Positions 37,709 to 49,255 of a stretch of 64,000 bases of DNA are shown in pieces. Below the pieces are notes generated by a model. The model made no database searches. It was not told the origin of the DNA and saw only the letters and a program-made list of their open reading frames with translations. This stretch comes from Cinnamomum chago (taxonomy: Eukaryota; Streptophyta; Magnoliopsida; Laurales; Lauraceae): positions 12,708,001 to 12,772,000 of the forward strand of contig CP142451.1 of the NCBI GenBank assembly GCA_038049695.1. Reading direction: 5' to 3'. The translations under genes were made by a program, and so were the position numbers. How positions within the stretch are numbered: position 1 is the stretch's first letter; each line of letters starts with the position of its first letter.

Positions 37709-38190
37709 ATTAACATGCGGTTGAAAATGAGAAATCAAAATTTTGCGCTTCACTTAGATTATTAGCAAAAAAAAAAAAACAAGAAAATAAAGTAATTTAA
37801 ACTTAGAAAAGTACTATTTTTTTTTTAATGCTGAGAGATTATGATTTTGTAGAGTTACAGAAAAGTATTGAGAAGTTGTCACCCTAATATGGCATTATAT
37901 GTAGCATCATCTTATGATGGTTTCAGTCTCTCACAATATTGTAGCAATTTGCCGAGGTGATCCACACAGTACATGAACTCTAATTAACCTGTAAACTGGA
38001 TTGCCTGCACAATCCAAACAGGCTCTTCATAAATTCTTAGCTGAACTATCGGTGGGTTAGGCCAGGGTTGTACTGAGAATTTATTCGAAGACTAATGTTT
38101 CTGACCAATCCTAGCTTTGTCGGTCTGGCCACTGCCTTGTCAAGCCCTTTTTCTTCCCTAACTGGGCTACCAGCATCAAGAACCAAAAAA

Positions 38191-38314
38191 ACATTGAGAC
38201 ATCCATGCATACTTCAACATTTAGACATCCATGCGTACTCCCCCCACCCAAAATAACAACATTAAGACATCCATGCATACTTCAACATTTAGACATCCAT
38301 GCGTACTCCCCACC
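38191..38314. repeat. 68-bp tandem duplication
   Basis: A block containing GACATCCATGCATACTTCAA and ACATTTAGACATCCATGCGT starts at 38191 and again at 38259 with few changes. Confidence 0.9.
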
Positions 38315-39225
38315 CCTTCCTTTATTAGGTTCTCTTCCCTAGACAACCTAGCTCGCTGAATAGATAGCTCTCCCAAATAAATTTTGAGCAAATCTTTATG
38401 CCTGAGTCCGTTAAAATAAGTACCAGGCCCGGCCCGGCCCGGCCCAAGCTAAATACAGAGCTTTAAAAAAAAATATGAGCCTTGTGGATTGGGTTTGTAC
38501 AATAATTTTAAAGCTCAGCCAAAATAAGTCTGAGAATGAGCAGAACAAGTCCAGGCCTCCCGCAAGTGTATTTTACTTATTTTTAATAAACTTCTAGGTG
38601 AGGAGAATTGTGGTGAAGGAGAAATTGAAGTAATTTATTGAGGTGGAGTCTTCTGCCTCATGATTTATGTTTGTTTTGACTAAGTGTCATTCTCATAATC
38701 TTTTTAGATTTTATGAAATATCTTGTTAGCTAATATTTTACCTCTTCTAAGAGCAAATTAGGCGATGATATAGTTTTATGATAGGATAATTTATATTTTG
38801 TATTTTAGATTTCTATTCATGTAAGATAGTTTAATACTATTTCATTTTAAGTGCAGACTCTAACCAGATTATTTTCTATTTTTTTTTATAGAAAATTATG
38901 AGAATTCTTATAGGTAACAATTATGAACTCTCCTAATACTTCCTCACAAATACACAATTGGATGGATTTTGCTCAACCATCTCATCCTATTTTTTCCAAC
39001 CCCATTGTTCAAACTCAAATCATTTCCATTTGGTGGGTCATTTGGCTGGCCGGCAAGGAATGAATCTTTGCTCAAGGGGTAAATGGCAGAACCCAAAAAC
39101 TATTGTTTTAATGATAAATAAAATGGAGCCGGGTCCCAATTCTTTGTACTCCATGCCCCTCCCCTTTTCCGCATCTAATTGATAATCTATTTTAGATTTT
39201 TGCAGTTTTTAGTAATTGTTCCTTA

Positions 39226-39560
39226 TTTTTTGTGCAGGCAGGCATCTAAAGGGCCCATAATTGTTTCACCCAAAAAGGTTGTAGCGAGGGCGATTTTCTT
39301 TACACTAAATGCGGTTAAGAGTAATGGGGAATCCCAAATTGTTCTCTTCATTATGCCTTACAAGTCATCAAAGCTAAGGGCCGGAAGGACTCGAATATTG
39401 AGCCTTTGATTCAAGATAATCAAGACTTTGTTGTTTCTTTTGATTTTATCCCTAGGGGCTTAAATGCAATGGCACATAATTTTATTAAATTTTCATTTGC
39501 TTTTGGGATGGATTAATTTTACTCCTTTTCTTTTGTTTGTTTTGGTTGCTTTTGGGGTGG
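39226..39560 (+). mobile_element. LINE RNase H remnant
   Basis: Across shifting frames the plus strand reads ARAIFFTLNAVKSNGESQIV, then a GPEGLEY segment, then DFIPRGLNAMAHNFIKFSF. This has the order and character of the RNase H-like end of plant LINEs. Frames are broken and no boundaries are clear. Confidence 0.6.
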
Positions 39561-40905
39561 ATTAATGATTAATGAGAAGAATTGTAGCCTTTTTTAAAAG
39601 TTTTTTTTTTAAAAAAAAAAAAAGAAAAAAACCAAGACATTCCACTCATTTTACCAATAAGAATTATGGAGAATAAAGTTAAATAAACTTGTGCTAAGCT
39701 TTGACCCAGCCCGGGCCCACATGGGACATGATTTGACGCAGTCCCGTTCAATTTAAGGCTATAATTGAACAACCCTCAGCAGGTATGTCCAATATTCAAG
39801 ACGAGATTAATTGGACAGCCCAAACCTAGGCCCGGCCCATTGAACCCTAATGCTCTCATAACCCAAGTGTCATGACTACTAATTCCAATTTTATCGGATG
39901 TCTACGAACGCAAAGTGTTTTGTATCTTCACTACCATGTGTGCAGCAGTGGCAGCATCCATGCAAATTGAGGGGAGATTGAGAAGTCGCAAAAGGCAATG
40001 TTTAAAATAGCCACGTCTGAGAACAAAGGGTAGCTAGGCTAGTTGGCTAGCCTAGTTGGATGGCAACATTGCCACTAATTTAGATGACCAAGGATCAATC
40101 TGTCTTCTATCTCCACTCCCCACATGTGCAGGTTCTAATCTTCTCGTATGTGCGAGTGCCCACTGTCCTTGTGTGGGAGGTTTTCTCTCTTTGCATGTGT
40201 TAGTTTTTTTTAGTCTCTCCCCACATGTATAGGTACTCTCATTCGGTCCTCTTAATTGGGATGCTTAAAAAAAAAAAAAAAAAAAAAAACAGCACTATCC
40301 ATCTGCTCAAACATGAGTGTCCACAAAAGTTGGCACGTGGCCCCAACAACTTTTTAAAGCAAAACAAATGACCTAGTGTATGTTTATTTACATCGAATAG
40401 GATTTTAATTACTAAGCTGGGCTGTCATTTTCCATTAAATGGAAGATAATTTGATGGGGTTTTTTCAAAAAATTAATGTTTTGAAATAGAGTTCTTACCG
40501 TTCTCATGTTTTTAATTACACTAAACAAACAGGTCCCTAAGTTTTATAAGTTGTTTTTTTCCCACAGATAACACTAGCATTGTGGCTAAGAGAATGGGAA
40601 CTGCTAATCGAGAGTGGCATCCATTGCTTGTCTGATGACAGAGGCATTCTCTACTGTATAGCATAAGTGCATACAAAGGAAGGATTTCTTTAGTATTAAC
40701 AAGAAAAAAAGTTCTTCTGCCAAAATAAAAAAGAAAAGCAAGAAAAAGGCACTTTCAGAACATTGAATGGCGGTTTAGACTGTCAACAATTTTTTTTCGA
40801 AAGTCTCACTGCTTTCACTTTCATTGGACAGATGCCAGAATGTAATAAAACCCGATGATCTCAGTGTTTGAACAATTGAACATATAGCACTTTCAAACAG
40901 CACGA

Positions 40906-41849
40906 GGGTTCGTTTCTTTCCTAAAATTTCTGAAATTGACGTCTGGTGGCTGAGATTTTGAAATACTGAAATTCTGAAATGCTAATAAATCCTGTCATTT
41001 CTGAATTTCCTGTTTCATTAATGCTTGAATTCTTGTCTGAGAATTCCTGAATTCCCTGTTTCATAACTAAAATGATTTTTGACATGAATTTTACTCTTGT
41101 ATGCTTTGTTTATATACCAATTGAACTCATCAATATTTTTTTATAACTCAATACGCAAAATTGTTTAATACTACACCCATGTGACATACATTGCAACAGA
41201 AATTTGGTCAGTAGTGGAGCACATGGTGTATTGTACAGGACAGTCCATATCCAGGGCATATCCCTGATTCAACTTTGATTATTCCTAACCATAGGCATAT
41301 AATGAATATCATGATTAAAAATCTGGAAAACCTCATAAACTACACTACCATCTCAAGATATCTCTAGTGACATAACAACCCACTACTCAACTCTTTTTCA
41401 TTAAAAAAAATCATATACACAAAGAAAATGAAGTAAATAAATGGTCTGGAAATGACAAGACACATCCATGTGAACCCCTAAAGATAAGGCATGGAAAGAG
41501 ACATCAAATCTAAAAAATGAAGCAAAACATTTCTGGTAGTTGTAAATGGTGGAGGCGGCTAGCCGAACCAAGTTGGAGGCTAGTCTCACGAAGTTGGCGG
41601 CTAGCCGAATCATCAAATCCATTACGACTGAGAGCACCGGAGAGCTCTCTCGGAATTCCTACGTCGCTGGGTTTTGGGAATGCCCGATGGAGAGGTGGGT
41701 TTTACAAATGCCTCTTTCTGGCTTTTGTAAATGCTGGAATTTTGGAATGCCAAAAATTCTCGCGAAGAAACGTTGAATTTCTGACAGGAATTCCGAAATT
41801 TCTAGACAACTGTAATTCTTGTCAGGAATTCCAGAAAAGAAACAGGGCC
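40906..41849. mobile_element. Terminal-inverted-repeat element, about 0.94 kb
   Basis: The left end GGGTTCGTTTCTTTCC and the right end (reverse complement GGCCCTGTTTCTTTTCTGG) are imperfect inverted repeats, both continuing to a TGA after an A/T/C-rich block. The interior is rich in variants of GAATTCCTGAATT. No TSD was confirmed, so family assignment is open. Confidence 0.55.
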
Positions 41850-41876
41850 GTAGTTTGGTAAGCTTTTACTCTTAAA

Positions 41877-43079
41877 GGCACGTTTGGCAATGATCTTCGC
41901 CACGGATTCTTCGCCTAAAATCCGTGATCGCGCGGATTTTCTTGTTTGAATCTACATGGATTTGTAGATGATGGACCAGAGACTTCTTTCCATTCGATTA
42001 TTTTTAGAATCGGACGTCCCACCATCGGATAGGATGATTCCACGCCATTGAGTATTTGCGGAGTTACAGTATTTTAAGTGGTAATATAGGGCAGACCGAT
42101 TTTTGCGTTTTTTTGGTTTCTATGGGCCCCGCCATCAAGATTTGAACCAATAATAGTGTTAAGAAGGTCCAAAACGGTCATTTCACAAAATTTCAACTGT
42201 TGATTCATCTTAAATATTAAGATATTTTCAAAACCGTCCAAGCCGTTAGATAGACATTTCTGTGATTCTGCGGGCCAAAAACGTGATTAGGCACCAGTCC
42301 ATTCTTTTCAATTTTCTGGTTTCTGTGGGGCCCAAGATCATGATTTGAACCGATAGTTGACTCTGGAAGGTCAAACATAGCTATTTGACCAAATTTCAAC
42401 CGTTGATTCCTCTTATATCTCGAGATATGTGTCAAAACGTCTTACAATTTACACTATTATAAAAAACAGGAATTAAAACAGTCTCTTTTTCCAAAATTCT
42501 CGTTTTATATGGGGTCCACAATCAAGATCGAAACCATTCATTAATTTTGTAAGGTCAAACATGGTAAGGTGACAAAATTTCATCCGTTGATTCCTCTTAT
42601 ATCTCGAGATGTGTGCCAAAACGTCTGACCGTTTACACTATTATAGAAAACGGGAATAAAATCAGTCATTTTTTCCAAATTTTTCGGTTTATGTGGGGTC
42701 TAAAATCATGATCGGAACCAGTCATTAGTTTGGGAAGGTCAAACATGGTAAGGTGACCAAATTTCAACCGTTGATCCTTACTATATCTTGAAATATTTAT
42801 AAAAACATCCATTAGATCATACATTCTACAAATTGTAGGAATCTTTGGTTTGGATAAAAACGTTCATTAGATCATACATTCTACAAATTGTAGGAATCTT
42901 TGGTTTGGATAAAAACGTCCATTAGATCATACATTCTACAAATTGTAGGAATCCTTGATTCTACAACCTAGAACTCTTTTCGGGAATCTTACCCGAGGAG
43001 GTGTTGATTTTTTGGAGATGGAGAGAATCCTCTAAATAGAAAATTCCTCCTCCTAGCATGGACTATTGCCAAACGTGCC
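41877..43079. mobile_element. PIF/Harbinger-like element with internal repeat modules
   Basis: A perfect 15-bp inverted repeat, GGCACGTTTGGCAAT, bounds 1203 bp. The interior is built of about four degenerate modules of roughly 180 bp, each with TTTCAACCGTTGATTC-like and GTGGGGTC-like blocks. No TSD is clear for this copy. Confidence 0.65.
42801..42957. repeat. 55-bp tandem repeat, three copies
   Basis: Copies start at 42801, 42856 and 42911, each with CATTAGATCATACATTCTAC and AAATTGTAGGAATC. Confidence 0.95.
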
Positions 43080-44949
43080 ATTGGCGCTCCCTTGAAAGCA
43101 ACAGGGTAATCATATATTTTCTCATAATTTGCTCTTAATTCTTTACTTAATGCTTAAGATGCCATTTATGAAAAGATCATTGAAACTCATTTTGTCATCA
43201 GCATTAGATGCGCCAAAAGATTGGAGACAAATTCAACAATAGGACAGTAAAATAACAATTTAATGCCCGCATCAACTGGAGCAAAGAGGATGAGTGGCGG
43301 TGAAGGAAACCTAGAGCTTACTCTACTTGCTCTCTAGTCTCAATTCACATTATTGTCGTCTTAATTAAAAAAGTAATGATGGTTATCTTACATTTGAGAC
43401 GGATCTTTAGATTTGACTTGAGAGGACAGTGTTTCTTTTTTGAAATTGAAAATTAATGGATATGTTGGGCTTTTGCAAAAATCTAGGAAAGAGTATAACA
43501 GCAGTTTATTTTGTTAGATTGCATGGTTTAGCTAGGGCTTACCTGTTCGCCTTGTGGAAATTAACATTTGAACTTAACTCATTTGGATGGTTTTCAAAGA
43601 AAATGAAATTTATTGATGAGCTACTTCTACTATTTTTGTTTTGAAGCATAGGGTTGAAGTGAGAACTAGGCCTTGTATAAAGGACAAGATAAAAAAAAAA
43701 AAGAGGTAGCAGGTTTGAAACTCAGGATAAGATTTTTGTTAGCTCAGCAGTGAGGCACCACTATATCTTTAAAAATGAAAAGAGTTCGACTTAGCCATAG
43801 CATTGATGGTTAGGAACTTCAGTAGAGTGTGCGACCATATGAGTCATAATGAGCAAAAAAAATAATTACAGAACTTATTGGTTCACCAGACAATGGTGAA
43901 CACTGAACACAGGACGCATGAAGGAACTATAACCCAACAACAACCCCATTATATAAAAAAGTATTTTATTATCTAAGCAAGATGGGTTTTTTGTTTTTTT
44001 GAATGGTCTGAAGCGGCACGCGCATGTCCCTAACAAGTTGAACGAAAATTATAAGTTAAGAAACAATAACAAAAAAAAAAAAAAAATATACTATTTGTTG
44101 TTACTAGCTATAGGATAATGATTTAAAAGTATTCACCGCATTCATTTTATTGGACTAATTTAATAGTCTCCTTTTTTTGGTGGAGCATATTTATTTGACT
44201 AATTTAATAGTCTCCTTTTTATGGTGGAGCCATTAGCCCTCTTATCTCCATCCACATGTTTGTATTCAACAATCATCTCATTGACCTATACTGCCAAACC
44301 TCTTTTAAAAACAATATGTATTCTCTATGCCCCAAGATAATATGGAGTTGGTTTGGAGTTTCCTTTTAAGTACGTAAGTCTACTACCACTAAGTATGATA
44401 TTGTCTGCTTTTGGCTCACGAGATTTCAACTTGATTTTGCCATATAATCTTAAAAAAATCTCTTGTGGGATTAAATCCAGGTCACATGTTCTAAGTCTAG
44501 GACTTGGATATTTTTTACGTGGGACTTAGACCCTCACGGTGCTAACTCAATCCACCATTGATATTGCCTCAAGAGATTACCCACTTCGATTGGGGTTCCT
44601 TAGAAGAATCAAATTAGGTAACCTCTAGCCTCTTAAAATAGGGAAGAGAGCTGAGAACGAGTGATTACCGTACTAATGTCTACCTTGGGAAGAAAATGAA
44701 AAAATAAGATTGCAGGACTCTTGCAATGGTCTATGTGCTTTGGATAGTGCACGCAGATAACCCTCCAAATGGATTAGTTTCCTTGTATGATTGGACACAT
44801 CCCAACTGTTACTGAATACTCTTGCAAGAAAAGACCTCGCACTGGCAGCCATTGCACCCACAGTTAAGTCCAACCACTCCCATTGGCACTAATCTTTCTC
44901 AACTATATTTATTGGTTTGTATTAATATTGATGTGAAATCTTCAGCCAT
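43080..44949. other. Gene-free region
   Basis: No gene is recognised. A 44-bp direct repeat (GACTAATTTAATAGTCTCC) occurs near 44153 and 44197. Confidence 0.45.
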
Positions 44950-45230
44950 TGTTGAGGTCAACGTCCACCCTCGCTCCTGAGCGGTCATAATTGTGGTCGA
45001 GCCCTCGCCCTCACCATAAAAATATTGTTGTACCGTTTTCTATCACCAATTGATTTTGGGATAAGTGGTAGCTCAATAGGGTGTAGGATCCTACAAGTGG
45101 TATCAGAGCCTGGTAGGTCGGGTGTTCGAATCACGGGACACGAGTTTTGCGAGTTCGCAGCAGGAGTCGCGGCGGGTGTGCCGTTGAGGGAGGGATTGTT
45201 GAGGTCAACGTTCACCTGTCACCAAAAGTG
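44950..45230 (+). mobile_element. TRIM-type miniature LTR retrotransposon, truncated
   Basis: A short LTR-like unit (44950-45095) starts TGTTGAGGTCAACG and ends CCTACA. It is followed by a tRNA-Met-type primer site TGGTATCAGAGCC at 45098, an internal stretch of about 100 bp, a purine tract GAGGGAGGGA, and a second start of the LTR (TGTTGAGGTCAACG at 45197). The second LTR loses similarity after about 20 bp. Confidence 0.75.
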
Positions 45231-45412
45231 CCCATTAGAAAAACTATTAAGTTCAAGGAGAGTGGCACTCACTGGTCACTAGTGAGGCCTACTTGCCCCC
45301 AACAGGAGCAGTCCATATGAGATGCCAGTTCTGTACAAGCCACATTCCCATCTCTCATGACCCAACACTTCCAAATAAGAAATGAGTTCTACAAAAATGA
45401 GTAGAGAATATA

Positions 45413-46443
45413 GGGCACGTTTGGTAAGCATCACGAAAGGGAGGGGATTCTATGCTTCTGATGATTCCTTTGTTCCGATGGAATCAAGCCATCCTCATAT
45501 AGAATTTGTAAAGAGAGTTCCAAGTTTGGTATTGAAAGAGGCTTCTCACCGTTAATAGAATATATGACACAATAGTTATAAGCTTTTTGGAAATAACTCA
45601 AAATCTATGAAGAATCAAGGCCTCAACTTTTTACTCAAAGTCAATTTGGGCCATTTAGAGTATTTGAACGGTTCGGATCGTGCGGAGGTGCCTCACAAAA
45701 ATAAAAAATTAATATTTTAGACTTAGGACGTTTTTGTGAATATATCGATATCTAGACATGATCAACGGCTAAAATTTGATAAACTAGCTGTTTTTGACCT
45801 TCCAGAGATATCTCTCGGTTTAGATCATGATTATGGGCCCCACAGGAACAAAAAAATTGAAAAAAAAAACACACTGTTTTACATCCCGTTTTTTGCATTA
45901 TGTGAAATTAACGGTCAGATTGTTTTTGGCCAATATCTCATGATCCATGATGAATCAGGCTGTCAAATTTGAACCCATAGCCGTTTTAGGGATTCTGAAG
46001 AGATTGGGCAGTTCAGATTTCACAAATGCGCCCCATAGAATTTCAGAAATTGCCATACAATGGTCTGGACTTTTTTATAAATATTTCAAAATCTGTGAAC
46101 AATCAACGGTTGATATTTGACGCCCCAGCCGTGTTGGGCATTTTAAACAAGATCATCGGTTCAGATCTTACTTGTGGGGCCTAGAAAATGTCAGATTTTC
46201 AAAAAAAAGGACATCCCTATACTACCGTGCGATGTACTGTAGCTCCGCCTTTAAGTGGGTTTATGGATTTTGTCTTTCAGAGGTGGGGAGGTCTGACCTC
46301 AGTTATGCATACAGTTATGCATGAGAGCATGGATGTATGGATTCTTTGATGCAATTTTCCTTGCACTGCCAAACGTGGATTTTCCACGAAATCATAAAAA
46401 ACTTGCGAGGAATCCTTGCTGAAGATGGTTACCAAACGTCCCC
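45413..46443. mobile_element. PIF/Harbinger-like element, relative of 41877-43079
   Basis: The left end GGGCACGTTTGGTAAGCATC pairs with the right end (reverse complement GGGGACGTTTGGTAACCATC). Internal modules contain AATCAACGGTT and GGTTCAGATCTT blocks like those of its neighbours. Flanking triplets are ATA and TTA. Confidence 0.65.
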
Positions 46444-46446
46444 TTA

Positions 46447-47360
46447 GGGCACGTTTGGTAAACGGTGAAGAATCCTATATTTAGAAGATTCTCTCCATCT
46501 CCAAAGAAAGCCACAATCCTCAAGTAGAATTCCCAATGAAAGTTCCATGTTTGGATGGAGGGAGGATTCTTATAAGTTGTAGAATGTATGATCCAATTGA
46601 TGTTTATACATGTATCTCAAGATAAAGTAAGGATCAACGGGTATAATTTGGTCACCTTACCGTGTTTGACCGTCCAAAACTAATGACCGGTTTTGATGTT
46701 GATCGTGGACCCCACATAAACCCAAAAATGAGAAAAAATGGACTGTTTTCAATAATAGTTTGCTCAGTAATACATTTTGGCAAATGTCCCTCACGATTTT
46801 GCAAATATCTCAACATCTAAGATGAATCAACGGCTGAAATTTTGGGACATAGCCGTTATGGACCTTCTTAACATAATTAACGGTTCAGATCTTGATTTTG
46901 GGGCCCACAGGAACCAAAAAATTGAAAACAAGGGACTGTGTTTAATCCCGTTTTTTGGCCCACTGCATCACAGAATATGGCATTTTAACGGTTTGGACGA
47001 TTTTGCAAATATCTCAAGATCTAAGATGAATCAACGGCTGAAATTTTGGGAGATAGCCGTTTTGGACCTTCTTAACAATATTATCGGTTCAGATCTTGAT
47101 TGTGGGGCCCAAAAAAACTAAAAAAACGCAAAAACCGGTCTGCCCCCTATTAACGTCCAAATATACTGTAGCTCCGCAAATCCCCCCTTGCGCGGATTCC
47201 ATGAATCCGATGGGGGGGGGGTCCGACTCTACAAATATTCAAAAGGGTGGATTTCTACAATCCATTCTCTTCAAATCCATGCCATTCCAAACAAGAAAAT
47301 CCGCGCGATTGAGGATTTTGGGCGAGGAATCCTTGGACAAGACCGTTGCCAAACATCACC
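46447..47360. mobile_element. PIF/Harbinger-like element with TTA target duplication
   Basis: The ends are GGGCACGTTTGGTAAACGG on the left and (reverse complement) GGTGATGTTTGGCAACGG on the right. It is flanked by TTA on both sides (46444-46446 and 47361-47363). Two internal modules of about 200 bp repeat (CAAATATCTCAACATCTAAG near 46802 and CAAATATCTCAAGATCTAAG near 47005). It is arranged in the opposite direction to 41877-43079. Confidence 0.75.
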
Positions 47361-47691
47361 TTAAAAACTGAGTGAAATATCCTCCTTTTCAATGGAGAGA
47401 GATGGGAAAGCAGATCTAAAAAAAAATTGCACGGGAGGTGATGCGTCTGTATAGAATAAACAAATCATGAGCCCTTAGATGGATGCCACGTATCCCTTCT
47501 CTTCACTTCCTTCCCCCTTTTCTTAAAACAGAGAATCAGTGAAAACTTGTCACTGGGTTGTTTATACCCATTGAAGGGAGAGAGCGAGAGAGAGAGAATC
47601 CTAACTAGGTTTTCCTGGTATGTAGGGAAAACTATCGGGGTTCATCTAAGAAAGCTTCAGAGTTCAGATACTTGAAATTAGAGAGAGAGAG

Positions 47692-47737
47692 AGAGAAGAA
47701 GAAGAAGAAGAAGAAGAAGAAGAAGAAGAAGAAGAAG
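47692..47737. repeat. GAA/GAAG microsatellite in the heat shock factor leader
   Basis: An uninterrupted run of GAA units ends directly at the start codon at 47738 and follows a GA run. There is no ATG upstream in this frame nearby, so the run should be untranslated leader. It is a likely length-variable site. Confidence 0.9.
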
Positions 47738-48907
47738 ATGAAGATGTTTTATGGGATGGAAGAACCCAACAATTCAGTAGCACCATTTGTGCTGAAAACA
47801 TATCAGTTGGTGAACGATCCATCCACAGATAGTCTCATTTCCTGGGGTCCCAACAACAACAGCTTCATTGTTTTCGACCCTTTGGATTTCTCTCAAAGGC
47901 TCCTCCCAACCTACTTCAAGCACAACAACTTCTCCAGCTTCGTCCGCCAACTCAACACCTATGTAAGTATCCATCCAAAGTAACACGGGTTCTAAATGAG
48001 GGGGAGTACTGTTTGAGAAGTTTTTCCTCTGCCTCTACTAAGTCCTCACACTTGGAGGAAATTTAATACATACTCTCTACTCTTAACTTATCTAAATCCG
48101 ATTCTCTCATCTCCAACCAGGGCTTCCGAAAAGTCGACCCAGACAAATGGGAATTCGCCAACGAGTCCTTCCTCAGAGGCCAGCAACATCTGCTCAACAA
48201 CATCCTCCGTCGCAAGAACCAAACACACCCAACTCACCACACTGTCAACTCCAAGCTAGAAGACGAGGGAGAGATGGAGAAAGCCACACTCTCTGAGCTA
48301 GCTCAATTGCAACAGGCAACAGAGAATATTACATACTAACAAAGTTTTGACTTTTGAATTCTGTTGAGGATAAAAACTGGGTTCATTAGATAAGATTGTA
48401 TTGTAGGTTTTTCTTTCCTTGATCATCTGTTTGACGATGTTTGTACTGGAATGTGATGTTTATCAACAGGAGCAGAGAGGTATGGAAGAAGAAATACAGG
48501 GGATGGTTCAGAGGCTTCAGGCCACAGAGAAGAAACCGGAGAAGATGATGGCTTTGTTGTTGAAGGTGATGGAGAACCCGGATGTTCTATCTCGAAAGAT
48601 GGTGGAAAAGGAGGCGAGGAAGAGATTGGGAGAGAAGAGGAGGAGGTTGACTAGGATTTCTTCACCTTCCTCTTCTTATCCTTCCAATACGAGAGAGGAA
48701 GAGGATGTGGTCAAATTCAATTCAGTGGTCAACATTAACATGAGCCCGAATCCAATGGTCAACATGACTACTGCTACTAGTACTGGTATGGGTATCGGTA
48801 CTGGTGATATGAATTCCGATATTGGACTGCCGCCTGATTCGTTGGTACCGGAGTATTATAACAATAGCGAAATGACTGTCTTACCGGCGTGGGGAGCTTT
48901 TGTTTGA
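47738..48907 (+). CDS. HSFC1: Class C heat shock transcription factor
   Basis: Exons 47738-47962, 48121-48315 and 48470-48907 give 285 aa. The HSF DNA-binding domain (residues about 19-110) runs from [20 protein letters not shown] through [12 protein letters not shown] to [14 protein letters not shown]. It carries the phase-0 intron at the position conserved in plant HSFs. The oligomerisation region follows ([20 protein letters not shown], then [20 protein letters not shown]), and then a basic nuclear-localisation cluster ([11 protein letters not shown]). There is no clear AHA activation motif, as in class C. The second intron, 48316-48469, would be GC-AG; without its removal the frame stops 6 codons later. 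An alternative start at 47756 ([11 protein letters not shown]) resembles other members better. If the second intron is not removed, the protein lacks its oligomerisation domain. Confidence 0.88.
48316..48469 (+). other. Probable GC-AG intron in the heat shock factor gene
   Basis: The donor is CAACAG|GCAACA and the acceptor TATCAACAG|GAGCAG, preceded by a T-rich tract. CAACAGG occurs at both borders. Removal restores [17 protein letters not shown], the expected HR-A/B sequence. No GT donor exists before the stop codon, so the choice is GC-AG splicing or a truncated protein. Confidence 0.65.
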
Positions 48908-49069
48908 TGGGTATTAGATAGCTGTATGCTTGTTTTTTTCCTTTCTGTTTTTAAAATTGGTTTAGAGATAAATGAAGAGTTGTTGTTTTCATATGAGTTT
49001 GATTGATTTTCTATGATGTGGATGTAAATTTCATAGTAAGTTACAGTGGTGAGGTTTTTTCTTTTTAAA
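48908..49069 (+). other. 3' flank of the heat shock factor gene
   Basis: A T-rich stretch containing the likely 3' untranslated region. No polyadenylation signal can be assigned with certainty. Confidence 0.4.
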
Positions 49070-49232
49070 CCCGATTCGATTGATGAGATTTGGTATGATA
49101 CCGGAGATAAGATCGATGAGAGCGATATTCAAATATTTCTTTTTAGAACGTATTGATTTCATCTCATAGGCGGGACCACCACCCAATATCAGCATCTTCC
49201 CGGGAGAAGCAGAATCCTGTATTTCTTTCAAA
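49070..49232 (-). pseudogene. Plastid ycf2 fragment in nuclear DNA (NUPT)
   Basis: The minus strand encodes [20 protein letters not shown] followed by [20 protein letters not shown]. This resembles a segment of plastid Ycf2 that precedes its PNPINRITFSRN-type stretch. Here the match decays into NRIGFKKKK and stops. It is isolated from any other plastid gene and flanked by nuclear sequence, so it is an inserted, non-functional piece. The match is from memory of the family. Confidence 0.8.
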
Positions 49233-49255
49233 GAATCTCCTAACTGTTTTAGTCT

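Larger units (their letters stand above)
37721..40905. other. Gene-free region with decayed repeats
   Basis: Apart from the repeat at 38191 and the LINE remnant at 39226, I see only AT-rich sequence, homopolymer tracts (for example near 39600 and 40267) and a (GGCCC)n-like stretch near 38430. Confidence 0.45.

Noticed and set aside
47672..47737. Poly-Lys N-terminal extension of the heat shock factor
   Set aside because: The frame begins with TTG rather than ATG, and the repeat looks like untranslated leader.
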